From NCBI GenBank assembly GCA_021771635.1, contig JAETOQ010000005.1, positions 1-64,000 of the forward strand: 64,000 nucleotides of DNA, given 5' to 3'. Origin of the DNA: Oscillospiraceae bacterium. GTDB lineage: Bacteria > Bacillota > Clostridia > Oscillospirales > Oscillospiraceae. The notes beneath the pieces are model-generated. The model saw nothing but the letters and a program-made list of their open reading frames with translations. It was not told where the DNA came from and ran no database searches. This document shows, one piece after another, positions 8,328 to 16,761 of this stretch; position 1 is the stretch's first letter; every line of letters begins with the position of its first letter. The position numbers were made by a program, and so were the translations under genes.

Positions 8328-9902
8328 ATGAGTGCATCTAGAGAAAAGAAAAACCGTCAGGATCAGATCAGTTCCGGCTGGTCCGATCCCAAGACCGCCC
8401 GTGAGGCTCAGCAGCGCAAGGAGGAAAAGCGCAGCAATGCCCTGTACGCGGTGATCGCTGTCGTCTTTGTGGTCGTGGCCGCTGCCGCCATCATCTGGAG
8501 ATCCAATATCATCCAGAAAACCGCCACCGCCGCCACCATTGACGGCGAGAAGTACAACGCGGCCGAAGTGACCTTCTACTATCAGAATGTCTACCGCAGC
8601 TTCCTGAACAACAATTATTATTTCCTCAGCTACATTGGGCTGGACATGAACAGCTCCCTGGATTCCCAGACCATCAACAGCACTGCCGCCTCCATGCTTG
8701 GCACCGAAGAGGGCCAGAGCTGGAAGGACTACTTCGTCGGTCAGGCTCTGGACCAGATGGCCGCCGTCCAGTCTGCTCTGAAAGCTGCCAAGGACGAGGG
8801 CTTTGCCTATCCCGACAGCGTGCAGACCGAGTATGATTCCTCCATGGAATCTCTGAAGGCCGCCGCCGCTTCCAGCAACCTCTCCGTGTCCCAGTATCTG
8901 GCGTCCAATCTGGGCGGCGGCATCACTGAGAAGGTCTATGGCGACCAGCTGATGCGGATGCTGCAGTACAGCGCCTATTCCCAGGCCTATGAGGACAGCC
9001 TGACCTACACGGACGCGGAGCTGGAGGATGCTTACAAGGCCGACGTCAACAGCTACGACAAGGTGGCCTATGAATCTGTTCTGGTGACTGGCTCCGCCGA
9101 GAGCACCACCGACGATGAGGGCAACACCGTGGAACCCACCGAGGAAGAGGAAGCCGCCGCGAAGGAGGCCGCCAAGGCCACTGCCGACAGCATCTATGCC
9201 GCCTGGCAGGCCGGTGAAAGCCTGGAAGCCCTGGCCGAGGACAACGACAAGGCCTCTTACACCAACATGGACGCCGGCAGCTACGCCAGCAGCACTCTGA
9301 TGGACTGGCTGTTTGACAGCGCCCGTAAGGAGGGTGACTCCACGGTTCTGGAAAGCGGCTCCAACTACTATGTCGCCGTGTTCCACAGCCGTTTCCGCGA
9401 GGATTACAATACCGTTGCCGTCCGCCACATCCTGCTGACGGTCGATGACAGCGAGCTGGACACCGAATCCGAAACCTATGAGGCCGACCTCCAGGCCCTG
9501 AAGGATGCCACCAAGGCCGAGGCCGAAGATCTGCTGGCCCAGTGGAAGTCCGGTGAGGCCACCGAGGACTCCTTTGCCGCTCTGGCCAACGAGAAGTCTG
9601 AGGACGGCGGCTCCAACACCAACGGCGGCCTGTACAGCCAATTCCCCAAGGATTACATGGTGCCGGAGTTCAACGACTGGTGCTTTGACTCCGCCCGGAA
9701 GAGTGGTGATACCGGCATTGTCTACGGGGAAAGCACCAGCTACAAGGGCTATCACATCATGTACTTCGTGGGCACCGACCTCCCCTACTGGCAGGTCCAG
9801 GTCACCGATGATCTGAAGGAAGAGGCGCTCAACGAGTGGAGTGAGACCTTCACCCAGGATCATACCATTGAGCAGGGCTCCGGCATAAAGTACGTGGGCT
9901 GA
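8328..9902 (+). CDS. Membrane-anchored peptidyl-prolyl isomerase / foldase (parvulin type)
   Basis: A 524-residue protein with a charged cytoplasmic N-terminus, one membrane helix at about 38-58 (AVIAVVFVVVAAAAII) and a large extracellular part. A C-terminal parvulin (PpiC) domain runs from about residue 360: VAVRHILLTVDDSE, then GGSNTNGGLYSQFPKDYMVPEFNDWCFD and YKGYHIMYF. The middle is a SurA/PrsA-like chaperone region. Unlike PrsA it is not a lipoprotein. It probably helps fold secreted proteins at the membrane surface. Its own promoter and terminator make it monocistronic. Confidence 0.9.
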   Translation: MSASREKKNRQDQISSGWSDPKTAREAQQRKEEKRSNALYAVIAVVFVVVAAAAIIWRSNIIQKTATAATIDGEKYNAAEVTFYYQNVYRSFLNNNYYFLSYIGLDMNSSLDSQTINSTAASMLGTEEGQSWKDYFVGQALDQMAAVQSALKAAKDEGFAYPDSVQTEYDSSMESLKAAAASSNLSVSQYLASNLGGGITEKVYGDQLMRMLQYSAYSQAYEDSLTYTDAELEDAYKADVNSYDKVAYESVLVTGSAESTTDDEGNTVEPTEEEEAAAKEAAKATADSIYAAWQAGESLEALAEDNDKASYTNMDAGSYASSTLMDWLFDSARKEGDSTVLESGSNYYVAVFHSRFREDYNTVAVRHILLTVDDSELDTESETYEADLQALKDATKAEAEDLLAQWKSGEATEDSFAALANEKSEDGGSNTNGGLYSQFPKDYMVPEFNDWCFDSARKSGDTGIVYGESTSYKGYHIMYFVGTDLPYWQVQVTDDLKEEALNEWSETFTQDHTIEQGSGIKYVG

Positions 9903-9918
9903 TTTTAGCAAACAACTG

Positions 9919-9948
9919 GGAGTCGGCTTTGACAGCCGACTCCTTTTT
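9919..9948 (+). terminator. Rho-independent terminator
   Basis: GGAGTCGGCT-TTGAC-AGCCGACTCC followed by five T, 16 bases after the foldase stop. Confidence 0.9.
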
Positions 9949-9968
9949 ACAGGCTTTGGAGGGTTTGA

Positions 9969-10697
9969 ATGGACAACCAGTTTCTGCGAAACGAAATGCT
10001 GTGGGGCCAGGAGGGCCAGCGGCGGCTGGCCGCGTCCCATGTGATCCTGCTCGGTCTGGGCGGCGTCGGCAGCTATGCCGCCGAATGCCTGGCCCGCTCC
10101 GGTATCGGAGAGCTGACGCTGGTGGACAGCGACACCGTCTCCGTCACCAACCTCAACCGCCAGCTGGAAGCCCTTCATTCCACAGTTGGTCTGCCCAAGG
10201 CCGAGGTCGTGGCCGCCCGCATCCGGGATATCAATCCAACCGCCATCCTGCACCCCATGCATGCCGCCTACGACGCCGCGCATCGGGAGGACTTCTTCCC
10301 CGCCGGCTGCCGGTACGATTATATCGTGGACGCCATCGATCTGGTCAGCTGCAAGCTGGACCTGGCGGAGACCGCCCGGCGGCTGGGCATTCCCCTGATC
10401 ATGGCCCTGGGCACCGGAAACAAGCTGGACCCCACCCAGCTGCGGCTGGCGGATCTCTCCGAGACCTATGGCTGCCCCCTGGCCCGTGTCATGCGGAAGG
10501 AGCTGCGCAGCCGGGGCATCCTCCATCAAAAAGTGGTATTCAGCCCGGAGGAGCCAGCCCCCACGCAGCAGCTGGAGGCCCCCCCTCCCGGGCGCCGCAG
10601 CGTCCCGGCCAGCAATCCTTGGGTCCCTGCCGCCGCCGGACTGCTGCTGGGCAGCGCCGTGGTGCGGGATATTCTAAATTCCACTACGGCAAGGTGA
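9969..10697 (+). CDS. tcdA: tRNA threonylcarbamoyladenosine dehydratase (TcdA)
   Basis: A 242-residue ThiF/E1-like enzyme that adenylates and cyclises the t6A modification at position 37 of ANN-decoding tRNAs. Visible are the nucleotide-binding loop (VILLGLGGVGSYAAECLARSG), the ribose-binding LVDSDTVSVTNLNRQ, and the TcdA-specific tail including SETYGCPLARVMRKELR and a late PAAAGLLLGSAVVRDIL. The length is normal for the family. AGGCTTTGGAGGG precedes the ATG. Confidence 0.92.
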   Translation: MDNQFLRNEMLWGQEGQRRLAASHVILLGLGGVGSYAAECLARSGIGELTLVDSDTVSVTNLNRQLEALHSTVGLPKAEVVAARIRDINPTAILHPMHAAYDAAHREDFFPAGCRYDYIVDAIDLVSCKLDLAETARRLGIPLIMALGTGNKLDPTQLRLADLSETYGCPLARVMRKELRSRGILHQKVVFSPEEPAPTQQLEAPPPGRRSVPASNPWVPAAAGLLLGSAVVRDILNSTTAR

Positions 10698-10785
10698 TCC
10701 CGTGTTCTCCCGTGGCTGTCCTCGCCGCCTTCTTCGCGCCCCCCAATTCTTCCGACAAACAGGATCAGAAAGAGAGAGACTCCAT

Positions 10786-11520
10786 ATGCTGACAGGTTCC
10801 ATCATCAACGCCCTGGCGATTCTGGCCGGTTCTATGGCCGGCATGCTTCTGACATGGCTGGCGAAACATTTCTCCGCCCTCCTCCCCACTGGCAGTGCCA
10901 GACTGGGAGAACGGCTGCAAACCATCATCATGCAGGGCGTGGCCCTGTGCGTCATGTATCTGGGCATCAGCGGCAGTTTAAAAGGCCAGAACAGCCTGAT
11001 CACCATCCTGTCCATGGTCGCCGGCGCCGTCATCGGCGAGCTGCTGGATCTGGACAAGCGGATGCGCGCCCTGGGAGACTGGGTGCAGAAAAAGACAGAG
11101 CGGCTGGCGCTGGGCAGCGGCGGCGCCTCCATCTCGGAGGGCTTTGTCACCGCCAGCCTGTTGTTCTGTGTCGGCGCCATGGCTATCGTGGGCGCTTTAC
11201 AGGACGGACTTACCGGAGACCACTCCACCCTGTTTGCCAAGTCCCTGCTGGACGGCATCAGCTCCATCGTCTTTGGCGCGTCTCTGGGCCTGGGCGTGTG
11301 TTTTTCCGCCGTGGCCGTCCTGCTGTATCAGGGCGCCATCGCCATTTTGGCGTCCTTTCTGGCTCCCTTCCTGGGGGACGCGGTGATCGCGGAGATGACC
11401 TGCGTCGGCTCCCTGCTGATCGTGGCCCTTTCTCTCAATATGCTGGGCCTGACCAAGATCAAAGTGATGAACCTGGTCCCGGCCATCTTCCTGCCGATCC
11501 TTCTGTGCATGATTATGTAA
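10786..11520 (+). CDS. DUF554 family membrane protein
   Basis: A 244-residue polytopic membrane protein with about six or seven helices. It begins MLTGSIINALAILAGSMAG and contains GAVIGELLDLDKRM and GFVTASLLFCVGAMAIVGALQDGL, the DUF554 (YdfK/YqgA-like) pattern. Function is unestablished; a transport role is only presumed. The ATG is chosen because the protein begins with the family N-terminus; the ribosome binding site (AGAGAGAG) is weak. It lies 88 bases after tcdA, possibly on the same transcript. Confidence 0.88.
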   Translation: MLTGSIINALAILAGSMAGMLLTWLAKHFSALLPTGSARLGERLQTIIMQGVALCVMYLGISGSLKGQNSLITILSMVAGAVIGELLDLDKRMRALGDWVQKKTERLALGSGGASISEGFVTASLLFCVGAMAIVGALQDGLTGDHSTLFAKSLLDGISSIVFGASLGLGVCFSAVAVLLYQGAIAILASFLAPFLGDAVIAEMTCVGSLLIVALSLNMLGLTKIKVMNLVPAIFLPILLCMIM

Positions 11521-11540
11521 ATCTTTTGCGTATCAAAAAG

Positions 11541-11570
11541 CCGTGCCGTCCCACAGGGACGGCACGGTTT
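11541..11570. terminator. Bidirectional terminator
   Basis: A perfect 12-bp stem (CCGTGCCGTCCC / GGGACGGCACGG) with loop ACA. TTT follows on the plus strand and CTTTTT on the minus strand, so it serves both converging genes. Confidence 0.85.
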
Positions 11571-11587
11571 CATTTCCAGCGGTGTTC

Positions 11588-11890
11588 TCAACGGTCGATT
11601 TTGACGCTCCGCGCCCTGGGCCCGCTGTCGAGCCTGACATCATAATAGATGACAATATACCGCCCCTCCGGTGTCTCATAGATGTCCCCATACAGGCCGG
11701 AGAGCATCCCTCTCGGCTCTCCCCAGGCGTCCAGCAGCGCCTGCCGGGAAGCCCCCGCCAGGGCCTCCGTGGCTTTCTGGTCCGTCATGCCGGAGATCTC
11801 CGCCAGGGCGGGGATCTCCTTTTCCATATAGCTCACCGTCAAAATGAGTACACATAACATTCCGAAACCGCAAACCATCCATTTTTTCAT
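11588..11890 (-). CDS. Small secreted/membrane-anchored protein downstream of sigma module 1
   Basis: A 99-residue protein with one N-terminal hydrophobic segment (MKKWMVCGFGMLCVLILTV), followed by a short domain containing ATEALAGASRQALLDAWGEPRGMLSGLYGDIYE. The W-G-P-x-G-x-L-S-G pattern recalls BamE/SmpA-like folds in small lipoproteins, but that is only a resemblance. The ATG follows GAGGAG. It begins 13 bases after the anti-sigma stop, so it is probably co-transcribed with, and may be a target or accessory of, the sigma module. Function unknown. Confidence 0.7.
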   Translation of the reverse strand: MKKWMVCGFGMLCVLILTVSYMEKEIPALAEISGMTDQKATEALAGASRQALLDAWGEPRGMLSGLYGDIYETPEGRYIVIYYDVRLDSGPRARSVKIDR

Positions 11891-11903
11891 CAAAACACGC
11901 TCC

Positions 11904-12791
11904 TCACTCAAAGCAGCCCAGTGCCTCTTCCAGCACCGCCCGCACGGCTGCCACCGCCTCATCGCCGCCGTCGGGGCCCACGACGTTCAGGGTATACAGC
12001 AGGCCGTCCTGAATAAAGTAGGCGTCAATGGACACGTAGGAGTCCTCCCGCCGGGGCTGGGAGATCACCAGGGCCGCCGCCTGCCCGTCCGGCATGGCAA
12101 AGGAATTGGAGGCCATATTCACCGCCTCCGGCCACACGGCGCCGGTCTCGATGTCCTGGCTGCCGTTTCCCGCCGTCTCCTCGGCGTATTCCGTCCGCAT
12201 GCTGGCCTCAAGCATGATCCGGATGTCCCCGCTGCGGTATCCGCTGGTCAGCCGGGCCATCACCACCTGGCCCTCCGCATTGCCCCGGAAGGACGCCCGG
12301 CAGTGATGCATGACCATCTGCGATCCCTCCAGCGTTCCGTTATAGGCGGCCTTTTCCAGCCAGTCCGCCTCCTCCAGGGGGTTGGCCAGCTGAACGCCCA
12401 GAAATTCCGTCCCCTCCGCCCAGGTCTCATATTCCCGGTAGGGCGCCCCTGGCAGGGTGCTGGATATCATACGCTCCAGCTCGCTCTTGGCCCACCAGTC
12501 CGCCCAGTTCTCTTCCAGGATCTGGTGCAGTTCCTGGGAAAATTCCGCGTCCGGCACCGTCCGCACCGTCCCGTACACGGAGTAGCTGGACTCCTCTTCT
12601 CCCGTGGACAGCTCGCCGATCTGAACGCCCCAGAGGGCTCCCACCCCGCAGGCCGTTCCCGCCAGGGCCAGGCAGATGCAGGCCGCCAGCAGCCAGGGCC
12701 GCAGACGCCGCCGTGGCCGCTCCGTCCCCGCCGCCTCGATCAGTGCTTCATCGATGTGCTGAAAGCCTTGCAGCAGATCCAGTCCGTTCAT
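11904..12791 (-). CDS. Putative membrane anti-sigma factor, module 1
   Basis: A 295-residue protein: a short cytoplasmic part (MNGLDLLQGFQHIDEALIEAA), one membrane helix at about 33-55 (WLLAACICLALAGTACGVG) and a ~240-residue external domain. It overlaps the sigma gene by four bases (ATGA), the usual arrangement of an ECF sigma factor and its membrane inhibitor. No HxxxCxxC zinc anti-sigma motif is present. The external domain is not recognised. The role is inferred from context and topology. Confidence 0.7.
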   Translation of the reverse strand: MNGLDLLQGFQHIDEALIEAAGTERPRRRLRPWLLAACICLALAGTACGVGALWGVQIGELSTGEEESSYSVYGTVRTVPDAEFSQELHQILEENWADWWAKSELERMISSTLPGAPYREYETWAEGTEFLGVQLANPLEEADWLEKAAYNGTLEGSQMVMHHCRASFRGNAEGQVVMARLTSGYRSGDIRIMLEASMRTEYAEETAGNGSQDIETGAVWPEAVNMASNSFAMPDGQAAALVISQPRREDSYVSIDAYFIQDGLLYTLNVVGPDGGDEAVAAVRAVLEEALGCFE

Positions 12792-13342
12792 ACGGAGATC
12801 CCCTCCTTTTCCAAATAGTCCCGCAGCTTGTTCCGCGTGCGGAGCAGCAGCATCTTCACCCGGCTCTCTCCCCAGCCGTACCGCCGGGCAATGTCCCGGA
12901 CCGGCTCGCCGTACCAGTAGCGGCGGAGGAAAATCAGCCGCGCCTCCTCCGGCAGCCCTTGCAGAAATGCAGTCAGCGCCTCTCCGATCTCCTGGCCGCT
13001 GGCCTGCCGCTCCCGTTGGGAATCCGGTATACATGCCTCCAGCTCCGCCGTCAGTGTCACCACGTCCGCGTTTCTCTTTTTGGCGCCTTTCCAGTCCAGC
13101 TTACCAAGCGCCAGATTGCGGCACACCCTGGCAAGATAGGTGAAGAGAAACACCGGCCGCTCCGGCGGAATGGCGTTCCATGCGTTGAGCCAGGTATCAT
13201 TGACGCACTCCTCCGCATCCTCCCGGTTTCCCAGCAGCCGCTCCGCCAGTCCCAGCAGCCTGCCGCCGTATCGTTCCTGGGCGGCGGGGATGGCCCCGTC
13301 GTCCCGGTCCCAGAACAGTTGAATGATCTGCCGATCCTCCAT
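12788..13342 (-). CDS. ECF-type RNA polymerase sigma factor, module 1
   Basis: A 184-residue sigma-70 family protein with region 2 (RLLGNREDAEECVNDTWLNAWNAIPP) and region 4 (LPEEARLIFLRRYWYGEPVRDIARRYGWGESRVKMLLLRTRNKLRDYL, a helix-turn-helix). The start ATG follows GGGAGGTG; a longer frame upstream lacks a binding site. It is translationally coupled to the membrane protein that probably inhibits it. The inducing signal is unknown. Confidence 0.92.
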   Translation of the reverse strand: MEDRQIIQLFWDRDDGAIPAAQERYGGRLLGLAERLLGNREDAEECVNDTWLNAWNAIPPERPVFLFTYLARVCRNLALGKLDWKGAKKRNADVVTLTAELEACIPDSQRERQASGQEIGEALTAFLQGLPEEARLIFLRRYWYGEPVRDIARRYGWGESRVKMLLLRTRNKLRDYLEKEGISV

Positions 13343-13411
13343 CCCCGCACCTCCCTTTTGCTTCTCACTATATAAGAAGGAATTTGAAAACCTTTGGTCA
13401 CAGCATACCAC

Positions 13412-13445
13412 AAAAAACTCCGCCTGTCATAAGACAGGCGGAGTT
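13412..13445 (-). terminator. Rho-independent terminator for sigma module 2
   Basis: AACTCCGCCTGTC / GACAGGCGGAGTT, a perfect 13-bp stem with a four-base loop, followed on the minus strand by TTTT. It separates the two sigma modules. Confidence 0.85.
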
Positions 13446-13452
13446 CTGTTGT

Positions 13453-14448
13453 TTAATGCAGCGGAAATACCAATTCCCCAAACTTCAGAGCCTCCACCTG
13501 TGTCAAGTCTATCGGAACTTTCCAGTAATAGACCTTGACCGCCCGACCGTCCGGCAGGTCATAGCCCACACCGCCGCAGTGGCTGATTTCCGCGCCGTCT
13601 TTCATCAGCAGGCTCCAGTATCCGGGTGCCATCACCTTCTCCCGCATCTCCGGGTCCGCCCAGACCAGGTGCAGTTCCGTTGGGGTGATCCGGACATCCC
13701 GGAACTCCACCTCTGGCCGTTCTTCTGGTGTGTCCAGCGGCAGCGCCGGCACCCATATACTGTTCTCCAGTGTCAGCGACTCCGGCAAGTCTGCCTTTTC
13801 CAGGGAAAAGGAGATGTTCCAGGTCCCCTCCACCACTGTGCGCTCTCCCAAGGTAAAACTCCCAAGGCGCAGTTCCACATTACAGGCGTCCAGCAGCGTA
13901 TCCTCCTCCGTCAGCAGTGGAAGATACCGCAGCAACACCATCAGCGCTCCATTTTCCCGGAAGCCCGCCTCTTCAAAGTCATATCCAAAGCTCTCCATGG
14001 ATTCTGGCTGCGGCGTTATGGACATCCCCATGTCGGCAAAAAAGGAGCCTGATGCTTCCTCCGGAGTTATCTCCAAGCCATCGATCTCCAACAGTATCCA
14101 CAGGATGCTCTCTCCGCGGGTCACAGAATCCACTGTCACCGTCACGCCGTTACAGGTGTCGCCAGCACCGATCTCCTGTGTCAGCTGATCGATCATCCCC
14201 AGCTGGTCCACATGGATGACGTGGCCGGTTTCCTCCCTCCAATGCTGTGCAAACCAATCCCGTATGCCCGCGTTGGCCATTGCCAGGGCGGTCCCGGCCA
14301 AAACAACGACCAATACCGCCGCGATCAGCGCGGCCAGCGGTATATGACGGCGCTGCGATCTTCTCTGCTTCGTCATGTTCAAAACCTCCTGTTTCAGTCT
14401 GTCAGAGGCATGAACTTCACCGAACATATCCCGATATTTCCGCTCCAC
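13453..14448 (-). CDS. Putative membrane anti-sigma factor with DUF4179-like domain, module 2
   Basis: A 331-residue single-pass membrane protein. About 34 cytoplasmic residues (YRDMFGEVHASDRLKQEVLNM) precede a helix (LAALIAAVLVVVLAGTALA) and a large external domain with the DUF4179-type opening (IRDWFAQHW, then NGVTVTVDSVTRGESILWILLEIDG). It starts three bases after the sigma stop, so both are on one transcript. Inhibition of the neighbouring sigma factor is inferred from this arrangement. Confidence 0.75.
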   Translation of the reverse strand: MERKYRDMFGEVHASDRLKQEVLNMTKQRRSQRRHIPLAALIAAVLVVVLAGTALAMANAGIRDWFAQHWREETGHVIHVDQLGMIDQLTQEIGAGDTCNGVTVTVDSVTRGESILWILLEIDGLEITPEEASGSFFADMGMSITPQPESMESFGYDFEEAGFRENGALMVLLRYLPLLTEEDTLLDACNVELRLGSFTLGERTVVEGTWNISFSLEKADLPESLTLENSIWVPALPLDTPEERPEVEFRDVRITPTELHLVWADPEMREKVMAPGYWSLLMKDGAEISHCGGVGYDLPDGRAVKVYYWKVPIDLTQVEALKFGELVFPLH

Positions 14449-14451
14449 CGT

Positions 14452-14922
14452 TCACGCCTCCTCCAACTGTGTTTTCAGTTTTTCTCTCGCTCTTGCCAGC
14501 CGTGTCTGGACCGTGGAGGTCTTCATACCCAGCAGCTCCCCGATCTCCCGCACGCCATAACCCTCGTAGTAGTAGAGGTACAGCGGCACCCGGTACTTGC
14601 CCGGAAGCTCCATGACATCCTGGAACAGCGTCTGCCGGGCCGGATCAGAGAACACCGGCTCCGGACATATTTCCATGGATACCATCCGATGCCGCCAGGG
14701 ATTGGCGGAGATGCGCTTGCACTCATTCAGCGTCACCCGCGCCAGCCAACGGCGCAGATGCTCGCCGTCCGCAAAGGGCTTCTCCGCCCGCCACAGCCGG
14801 AGCATAGTGTTCTGGGCCGCGTCCTCCGCGTCCGGCGGACTGCGGAACCAGTTCAGCGCGATGCGGTACACCATGTCCAAGTGCTGTTCCACCGCCTCTG
14901 TAAATTCTTTTTCTGTCAGCAT
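14452..14922 (-). CDS. ECF-type RNA polymerase sigma factor, module 2
   Basis: A 156-residue ECF sigma factor: region 2 (LDMVYRIALNWFRSPPDAEDAAQNTMLRLWR) and region 4 (ELPGKYRVPLYLYYYEGYGVREIGELLGMKTSTVQTRLARAREKL). It is clearly different in sequence from module 1. The 14923-15141 interval upstream holds no gene and should contain its promoter, but no convincing -35/-10 pair was seen, which is common for ECF-autoregulated units. Confidence 0.92.
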   Translation of the reverse strand: MLTEKEFTEAVEQHLDMVYRIALNWFRSPPDAEDAAQNTMLRLWRAEKPFADGEHLRRWLARVTLNECKRISANPWRHRMVSMEICPEPVFSDPARQTLFQDVMELPGKYRVPLYLYYYEGYGVREIGELLGMKTSTVQTRLARAREKLKTQLEEA

Positions 14923-15141
14923 AGAGCGTCTCCTTGATCCTAAACGTCAGGCGCATGGCCTGATTTCCGCGGCAGCAATGTGCCCCGCCTGTGCCCCTCA
15001 GGGGATTTTCGGCGCACCACCGTGTGCCGCACACCGGCTCCCCTGAAAACGCGGGCCCCAGAGGATATCGCGTGAAAAGCTTTTCATCTGAAAAACCCGG
15101 GATATCAGGAAAATATCCCGTCCGGAGGAAATCTTTATAAA

Positions 15142-15173
15142 AAAATTCCCTGTCCGGAGGGACAGGGAATTTT
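15142..15173. terminator. Terminator after rplL
   Basis: AAAATTCCCTGTCC pairs with GGACAGGGAATTTT. The minus strand continues into a T-rich stretch, giving a good terminator for the rplJ-rplL transcript. Confidence 0.85.
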
Positions 15174-15193
15174 TCCGTCATATGGAAGTGAAA

Positions 15194-15565
15194 TTACTTC
15201 AGCTCGACCTTGGCGCCGGCCTCTTCCAGCTGCTTCTTCAGAGCCTCGGCCTCGTCCTTGGAGACGGCTTCCTTCAGAGTCTTGGGAGCGCCCTCGACGG
15301 TAGCCTTGGCATCGGCCAGGCCCTGGCCGGTGATCTCGCGGACGACCTTGATGACCTTGATCTTGGCAGCGGCGTCGAAGCCAGCCAGGACCACGTCGAA
15401 CTCGGTCTTCTCCTCAGCGGCGGGAGCAGCAGCGCCGGCAGCGGGAGCGGCCATGGCGGCGGCGGAAACGCCGAACTCTTCCTCCAGAGCGTGGACCAGC
15501 TCGGACAGCTCCAGCACGGTCAGAGCCTTGATCTCTTCGATCATAGCAGTAACTTTCTCAGACAT
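15194..15565 (-). CDS. rplL: Ribosomal protein L7/L12
   Basis: A 123-residue stalk protein of the large ribosomal subunit that recruits translation GTPases. It has an N-terminal dimerisation part ([24 protein letters not shown]), an Ala-rich hinge and a conserved C-terminal domain ([35 protein letters not shown]). It lies 50 bases downstream of rplJ and ends at a strong terminator. Confidence 0.97.
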   Translation of the reverse strand: MSEKVTAMIEEIKALTVLELSELVHALEEEFGVSAAAMAAPAAGAAAPAAEEKTEFDVVLAGFDAAAKIKVIKVVREITGQGLADAKATVEGAPKTLKEAVSKDEAEALKKQLEEAGAKVELK

Positions 15566-15615
15566 TGTATTTGCCTCCTAATAGTAAATTTTATAAAATG
15601 TGGGTGCCGTCCGAT

Positions 15616-16161
15616 TTATTCGGCGGCGGGAGCGGCTTCCTCGGCAGGGGCAGCCTCTTCGGCGGGAGCGCCGTTCTTCTCGGCGATCTGCTTCAGGACG
15701 ACGGCCAGGCCGGTGATGGGAGCCAGCATGGTGCCCAGGACCTGTGCCTGCAGGACGGGCAACGCGGGAATGGAAGCCAGAGAGTTGATGGTGGCCAGAT
15801 CCACGGGCTTACCGTCCATGAAGCCGCCCTTGATCTCAAACTTGCCGTCCAGCTTCTTGGCATAGTTGGCCATGACACGGGCGGGAGCCACGGGATCATC
15901 GCACAGAGCCAGAGAAGTGGTGCCGTTCAGCAGATCATCCAGCTCGTTCAGACCGGTGTTGTTGAAAGCGAAGCGGAGCAGGGTGTTCTTGACAACAGCG
16001 TAATCCACGTTGCTCTCGCGGCACTCCTTACGCAGCGCAGTGTCTTCTTCAACGGTAATACCCTTGTAGTCGACAATCACGCCCGCTGTGGCCTTCTGGA
16101 TCTTCTCGGTCAGCTCGGCGACGATGGCCTGCTTTTCGGATAAGACCTTTGCGTTAGGCAT
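15616..16161 (-). CDS. rplJ: Ribosomal protein L10
   Basis: A 181-residue protein anchoring L7/L12 to the ribosome. The start MPNAKVLSEKQAIV follows GGAGGTGAA. A longer open frame (to 16245) runs into the leader and is not used. The C-terminus is an Ala/Glu-rich tail with two AAPAEEA repeats that binds L7/L12. Expression is probably autoregulated through the upstream L10 leader. Confidence 0.97.
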   Translation of the reverse strand: MPNAKVLSEKQAIVAELTEKIQKATAGVIVDYKGITVEEDTALRKECRESNVDYAVVKNTLLRFAFNNTGLNELDDLLNGTTSLALCDDPVAPARVMANYAKKLDGKFEIKGGFMDGKPVDLATINSLASIPALPVLQAQVLGTMLAPITGLAVVLKQIAEKNGAPAEEAAPAEEAAPAAE

Positions 16162-16350
16162 TCTTGTGTTCACCTCCAGGAAATTTGTGGGGTGTATCCG
16201 AATATCGGCGGAATGCAGGATGACAAGGGATTTCTCACCAGGCAAGACGATCTTCCGCAGGAATCCTGTCGGATTTCAAGGGAAATCAATGCGGCATGGT
16301 GGAAAAAGGCCTGTCAAACGGCGTTTTGCCGCTGTTCAGATATACCCAAA

Positions 16351-16477
16351 GGTGCGTTCAAAAAGAAAACCGTCCCTGTGCCGCAAAGACACAAGGACGG
16401 AGTAGCAATCTCACGATTAGCCGCCCTCGGCAGGACTTACGAGAGTCTCCCCTCACCTGCTGTCTTTGGAACGCATC
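16351..16477 (-). promoter_or_regulatory. Ribosomal L10 leader RNA
   Basis: The minus-strand RNA between the promoter and rplJ carries the conserved L10-leader pieces (ATGCGTTCC, AAGACAGCAGGTG, and later CCTGCCGAGG) and is closed by a long-range pairing of GATGCGTTC with GAACGCACC. Excess L10(L12)4 binds such leaders to reduce transcription or translation of its own operon. Confidence 0.8.
16360..16400 (-). terminator. Attenuator hairpin within the L10 leader
   Basis: CCGTCCTTGTG pairs with CACAGGGACGG (11 bp, one wobble) and is followed on the minus strand by TTTTCTTTTT. The leader therefore looks transcriptionally attenuated, with L10 binding expected to favour this terminator. Confidence 0.75.
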
Positions 16478-16481
16478 TGAT

Positions 16482-16510
16482 ATTATATTCAAGGGATCAA
16501 CAAAAGTCAA
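16482..16510 (-). promoter_or_regulatory. Sigma-A promoter for rplJ-rplL
   Basis: TTGACT, a 17-base spacer and TATAAT on the minus strand immediately precede the L10 leader. This gives rplJL its own transcription start, separate from rplK-rplA. Confidence 0.85.
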
Positions 16511-16554
16511 CCCTTAAATATACATTTTCTGTGAAATCTCTCCCCTCATCCCGC

Positions 16555-16745
16555 ACCCACAGGTGTCAGGAAACGGAGCCAGGGAAAACCTGTGGTTTTC
16601 CAGGTTCTTGCGCCAAAGGCGAAAGAAGAAATTTCAATCATTTTCGCCGCGGCGTGTGCGTGGCGAAAATACCAAGACCCGTGCGCCCTTGGGGCGCATA
16701 CACCAGTCCGCGGACTGGTGGGGGGATCTAAAGGGGGGGGGGACG
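16555..16745. repeat. Array of adjacent hairpins between rplA and the rplJ promoter
   Basis: In about 190 bases there are at least five perfect or near-perfect inverted repeats: GGAAAACC/GGTTTTCC, ATTTTCGCC/GGCGAAAAT, TGCGCCC/GGGCGCA, the palindrome ACCAGTCCGCGGACTGGT, and GGGGGAC/GTCCCCC. The last is followed on the minus strand by a C-run and TTTT and may terminate the rplK-rplA transcript. No reading frame is convincing. It resembles a composite of dispersed intergenic hairpin repeats. Confidence 0.6.
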
Positions 16746-16761
16746 AAGTCCCCCTCTTTAT

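Noticed and set aside
8274-10529. 751-codon open frame on the minus strand
   Set aside because: Shadow of the parvulin foldase and tcdA genes, and it crosses the terminator between them.
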